Of a stretch of DNA of 7,027 nt, positions 5,225 to 7,027 are shown piece by piece; the stretch's first letter is position 1, and the number at the start of each line of letters is the position of its first letter. The stretch comes from Candidatus Nomurabacteria bacterium (GTDB lineage: Bacteria > Patescibacteriota > Minisyncoccia > Phycocordibacterales > UBA10002). The notes under the pieces are model-generated. The model was not told where the DNA came from. It saw only the letters and a list, made by a program, of their open reading frames with translations, and did no database searches. The stretch lies in NCBI GenBank assembly GCA_943349725.1, contig CALQZP010000052.1:1-7027 (forward strand), given 5' to 3'. A program made the translations under genes and the position numbers.

Positions 5225-5905
5225 ATGACTTCCCCCACCATCATTTCACTCGGCGGTTCAATCGTTGCCCCCGATGCGATTGACACCGCGTTTGTAAAAA
5301 GCTTTCGCGAGCTTATCTTGAAACACGTCTCGGCGGGAGAGCGTTTTATCATTACCGTTGGTGGAGGCAAGGTGTGCAGGCGGTATCAGGAAGCAGCGAA
5401 GGAACTTGGTTCTCCCTCACAGGAGGAATTGGATTGGATTGGTATTCGCGCGCTTACTCTGAATGCTCAGCTTATGCGCTCTGTGTTTGGCGAGATAGCT
5501 CACCAGCAGGTTATTATTGAACCGAGCGAGCTTCACCGTGCAACAAATGCCGTGGTTATCTTCGGCGCGAAGGCTCCCGGACACAGCACCGATTTTGATG
5601 CCGTAGAAGCTGCGCACGAAACCGGAGCAAAACGGGTTATCAACCTTTCCAATATAGATTATGCGTACGACAAAGACCCTCGCGAGTTTCCGGACGCGAA
5701 GAAAATAGAGAAAACCAACTGGAAAGAATTCAGGAAAATTCTTCCCGCAGAGTGGAGTCCCGGCGTAAATGCGCCGTTCGACCCCGTTGCGGCGAAGCGC
5801 GCCGAAGAGCTTGGGCTTGAAGTCGCCATTATGAACGGCAAGAACCTCGCAAACCTTGAACAATATCTTTCGGGGTGCGCCTTTAAAGGCACCGTAATTA
5901 GCTGA
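5225..5905 (+). CDS. pyrH: UMP kinase, archaeal-like type (amino acid kinase fold)
   Basis: The predicted reaction is ATP + UMP to ADP + UDP in pyrimidine nucleotide synthesis. The amino acid kinase fold is shown by ISLGGSIV (7-14), the phosphate-binding VGGGKVCRRYQEAA (45-58), and the nucleotide-binding half with GHSTDFDAVEAA (119-130) and NLSNIDYAYDKDP (140-152), where YDKDP is typical. PFDPVAAKRAEELGLEVAIM continues the C-terminal core. The protein (226 residues) lacks the bacterial PyrH N-terminal pattern and looks closer to the shorter archaeal form, which from memory is usual in CPR genomes. UMP as substrate is inferred; other amino acid kinases share the fold. It stands between adk and the regulator, so two nucleotide kinases are adjacent. 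No Shine-Dalgarno is visible. Confidence 0.85.
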   Translation: MTSPTIISLGGSIVAPDAIDTAFVKSFRELILKHVSAGERFIITVGGGKVCRRYQEAAKELGSPSQEELDWIGIRALTLNAQLMRSVFGEIAHQQVIIEPSELHRATNAVVIFGAKAPGHSTDFDAVEAAHETGAKRVINLSNIDYAYDKDPREFPDAKKIEKTNWKEFRKILPAEWSPGVNAPFDPVAAKRAEELGLEVAIMNGKNLANLEQYLSGCAFKGTVIS

Positions 5906-5933
5906 TGTTCTTCCCGACCTCTGCCACCCATAC

Positions 5934-5967
5934 TTAGCAATAGTATGCTATAGCATGTTATTGCTAA
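5934..5967. repeat. Upstream palindrome flanking the paaX-like gene (34 bp, imperfect)
   Basis: The left half is TTAGCAATAGTATGCTA (5934-5950) and the right half is TAGCATGTTATTGCTAA (5951-5967). They are reverse complements except at two adjacent positions, and in RNA both mismatches become G-U pairs. The same sequence, as a perfect palindrome, lies downstream of the paaX-like gene. It sits 28 bp after the pyrH stop and 31 bp before the paaX-like start, so it could be an operator, a hairpin, or the edge of an inserted unit. There is no U-run after it. Confidence 0.9.
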
Positions 5968-5998
5968 ACAGACATAAAAACGATACGCTTGCATTGCT

Positions 5999-6619
5999 AT
6001 GGGTATATCTCAAGAAATGGTAAAGAATGTTCGAGAACGGCTAGCTCGACATAAAGACCGCAGGATAGGGGCCAGCAAGAAAAGGGTGCTTCTTATTCTG
6101 CTTGGTGGTCTTTCTCTCGGGTTGTCTGGCTCGCCAAAAACATCATGGAAAGTTATTGGGGCAATGGCTAAAGAATGGGAAGAATTGAATAAACAGGCCG
6201 CTGAGCGGGCTATAAATTCACTGTACGCATCAAAGTTGGTGGGAGCGAAGGAGAATGCTGACGGCACCTTTTCCTTGATTCTAAATGAAGATGGTAAGAA
6301 AAGAGCACTCACCTATGACCTATATAGAATGAAGATTGAAACACCAACAGCTTGGGATTCGCTTTGGAGGATAATCTGCTTTGATATACCAGAGGACAAG
6401 AAGACTGCTCGTGACGCCACCCGCGAACACTTTCTTAAGCTAGGTTTTTATGAATTACAGGACTCGGTATTCGTGTACCCATTTGCCTGCTTTAAGGAAG
6501 TTGAATATATCGCAGAGTTGTATGATGTCCGGAAATGTATACGATGCATTGTTGCAACACAGATAGATATTGAAGTGCACCTTAAGAAGATTTTCGGACT
6601 AACCACTGCTACTACGTAA
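5999..6619 (+). CDS. PaaX-like regulator: winged helix plus Cas2-like domain
   Basis: The protein has 206 residues. Residues about 27-105 look like a helix-turn-helix with a wing: helices through LNKQAAERAINSLYASKLV (63-81), then a beta hairpin around NADGTFSLILNEDG (86-99). Residues about 120-190 look like the Cas2-type ferredoxin fold of the PaaX central domain: WRIICFDIPEDKKTARD (123-139), LGFYELQDSVFVYPF (148-162) and the YDVRKCIRCIVATQID run. Asp129 sits where Cas2 nucleases have their first-strand Asp. Similar proteins are, from memory, numerous in Parcubacteria; their function is unproven, with DNA binding most likely. No CRISPR array or other cas gene is near. It interrupts the adk/pyrH-map order between two palindromes, and its codons (many AGA, ATA, AGG) look unlike the ribosomal genes, though highly expressed genes are biased anyway. 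It is probably a transferred or accessory gene. Confidence 0.8.
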   Translation: MGISQEMVKNVRERLARHKDRRIGASKKRVLLILLGGLSLGLSGSPKTSWKVIGAMAKEWEELNKQAAERAINSLYASKLVGAKENADGTFSLILNEDGKKRALTYDLYRMKIETPTAWDSLWRIICFDIPEDKKTARDATREHFLKLGFYELQDSVFVYPFACFKEVEYIAELYDVRKCIRCIVATQIDIEVHLKKIFGLTTATT

Positions 6620-6625
6620 CCTCAC

Positions 6626-6665
6626 CACTTAGCAATAGTATGCTATAGCATACTATTGCTAAGTG
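6626..6665. repeat. Downstream palindrome flanking the paaX-like gene (40 bp, perfect)
   Basis: The left half, CACTTAGCAATAGTATGCTA (6626-6645), is followed directly by its exact reverse complement, with no loop. It shares 36 bp with the upstream palindrome, differing at two positions. It starts 7 bp after the paaX-like stop and ends 44 bp before map. A loop-free palindrome of this size is well suited to binding a dimeric protein or to cruciform formation. As a terminator it would be AT-rich and lacks a U-run. Confidence 0.95.
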
Positions 6666-6709
6666 TATCTCTTCCTAAAGAAGGGTAAAACTAGTAAGCT
6701 CTATAGCTA

Positions 6710-7027
6710 ATGGGAATAACGGTCAAAACAAGAGCAGAAATCGCCACTCTGCGCGAAGGCGGGAAGCGTCTTGCAAGCATACTCGCAAAAGTCTCGGCCG
6801 AGGTTCGTCCGGGCGCTTCAAGTCGCGCGCTCAACGCGCTTGCGGAAACACTCATACGAGAAGGAGGTGACACACCTTCATTTTTGGGTTACGCGCCAAG
6901 TGGAGCGAAGCGTCCTTTTCCCGCTACGCTCTGCGTATCGGTAAACGACGAGGTGGTGCACGGCATTCCAAACGAAATCGAGAAGATATTGAAAGAGGGA
7001 GATATCGTGACACTTGATGCTGGGCTT
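6710..7027 (+). CDS. map: Methionine aminopeptidase type I (3' end missing)
   Basis: This enzyme removes the initiator Met from new proteins as they leave the ribosome, using a two-metal site. The window holds the first 106 residues. IATLREGGKRLASIL (11-25) is the usual first helix, VRPGASSRALNALAE (32-46) the typical following block, and PSFLGY (56-61) with PFPATLCVSVNDEVVHGIP (69-87) the family signature. His84 matches the catalytic His79 of E. coli, and Asp103 in TLDAGL matches metal ligand Asp97. The later metal ligands lie beyond the window. An in-frame TAG two codons upstream fixes the ATG. No Shine-Dalgarno is near; AAGAAGG lies too far away. The map gene commonly follows secY-adk in this operon. 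Confidence 0.95.
   Translation, partial: MGITVKTRAEIATLREGGKRLASILAKVSAEVRPGASSRALNALAETLIREGGDTPSFLGYAPSGAKRPFPATLCVSVNDEVVHGIPNEIEKILKEGDIVTLDAGL

Noticed and set aside
5961..5989. Promoter for the paaX-like gene (TTGCTA, 17 bp, TACGCT)
   Set aside because: The -10 match is only three of six and the -35 four of six; this is within chance for AT-rich spacer DNA.
5934..6665. CRISPR locus, based on a Cas2-like domain and repeated sequence
   Set aside because: There are only two palindromes with a gene between them, no spacers, no cas1 or effector, and the Cas2-like fold is fused to a winged helix as in PaaX regulators.
5934..6665. Classical insertion sequence with terminal inverted repeats
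   Set aside because: The protein has no transposase motifs, and no flanking target duplication is evident. The flanking elements are self-palindromes, so direct and inverted orientation cannot be told apart.
6626..6680. Intrinsic transcription terminator after the paaX-like gene
   Set aside because: The stem is AT-rich with no loop and no U-run follows, so it does not fit the Rho-independent pattern, though some termination cannot be excluded.

Overview
The window is the 3' half of a bacterial spc-type ribosomal protein operon, all on the + strand. It most likely comes from a Candidate Phyla Radiation bacterium of the Parcubacteria/Patescibacteria type. The reasons are: no rpmD (L30) gene between rpsE and rplO, an RGG-rich N-terminal arm on S5, a very short adenylate kinase, an archaeal-type UMP kinase beside it, and a PaaX/Cas2-like protein of the kind common in these genomes. 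This is a judgement from remembered family features, not a database match.

Layout: rpsN (S14, 5' end cut off), rpsH (S8), rplF (L6), rplR (L18), rpsE (S5), rplO (L15), secY, adk, a pyrH-like UMP kinase gene, a paaX-like regulator gene, and map (3' end cut off). Ribosomal proteins come first, then the translocon pore, two nucleotide kinases, and the aminopeptidase that trims the initiator Met. The paaX-like gene is the one piece foreign to this operon. It lies between two copies of a long palindrome, one imperfect (34 bp) and one perfect (40 bp).

The most unusual part is the DNA between the genes. Five spacers or gene junctions (rpsN-rpsH, rplF-rplR, rpsE-rplO, secY-adk, adk-pyrH) hold two facing arrays of degenerate 7-bp words, usually four words (28 bp) per arm. 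The downstream array is the approximate reverse complement of the upstream one. A sixth spacer (rplR-rpsE) has one 4 x 7 array, and a seventh (rpsH-rplF) has facing arrays of a CGAAT word at 8-11 bp spacing. Word sequence differs from spacer to spacer but matches between the two arms of one spacer. Downstream arrays end 0-6 bp before the next start codon in the heptamer spacers, where a Shine-Dalgarno sequence would be expected; I see no convincing Shine-Dalgarno before any of the ten visible starts. In rpsE and adk the upstream array runs into the coding sequence. The rplO-secY spacer is different: it is a 155-bp leader with alternative hairpins and a possible promoter.

No rRNA, tRNA, CRISPR array or insertion sequence transposase is visible.
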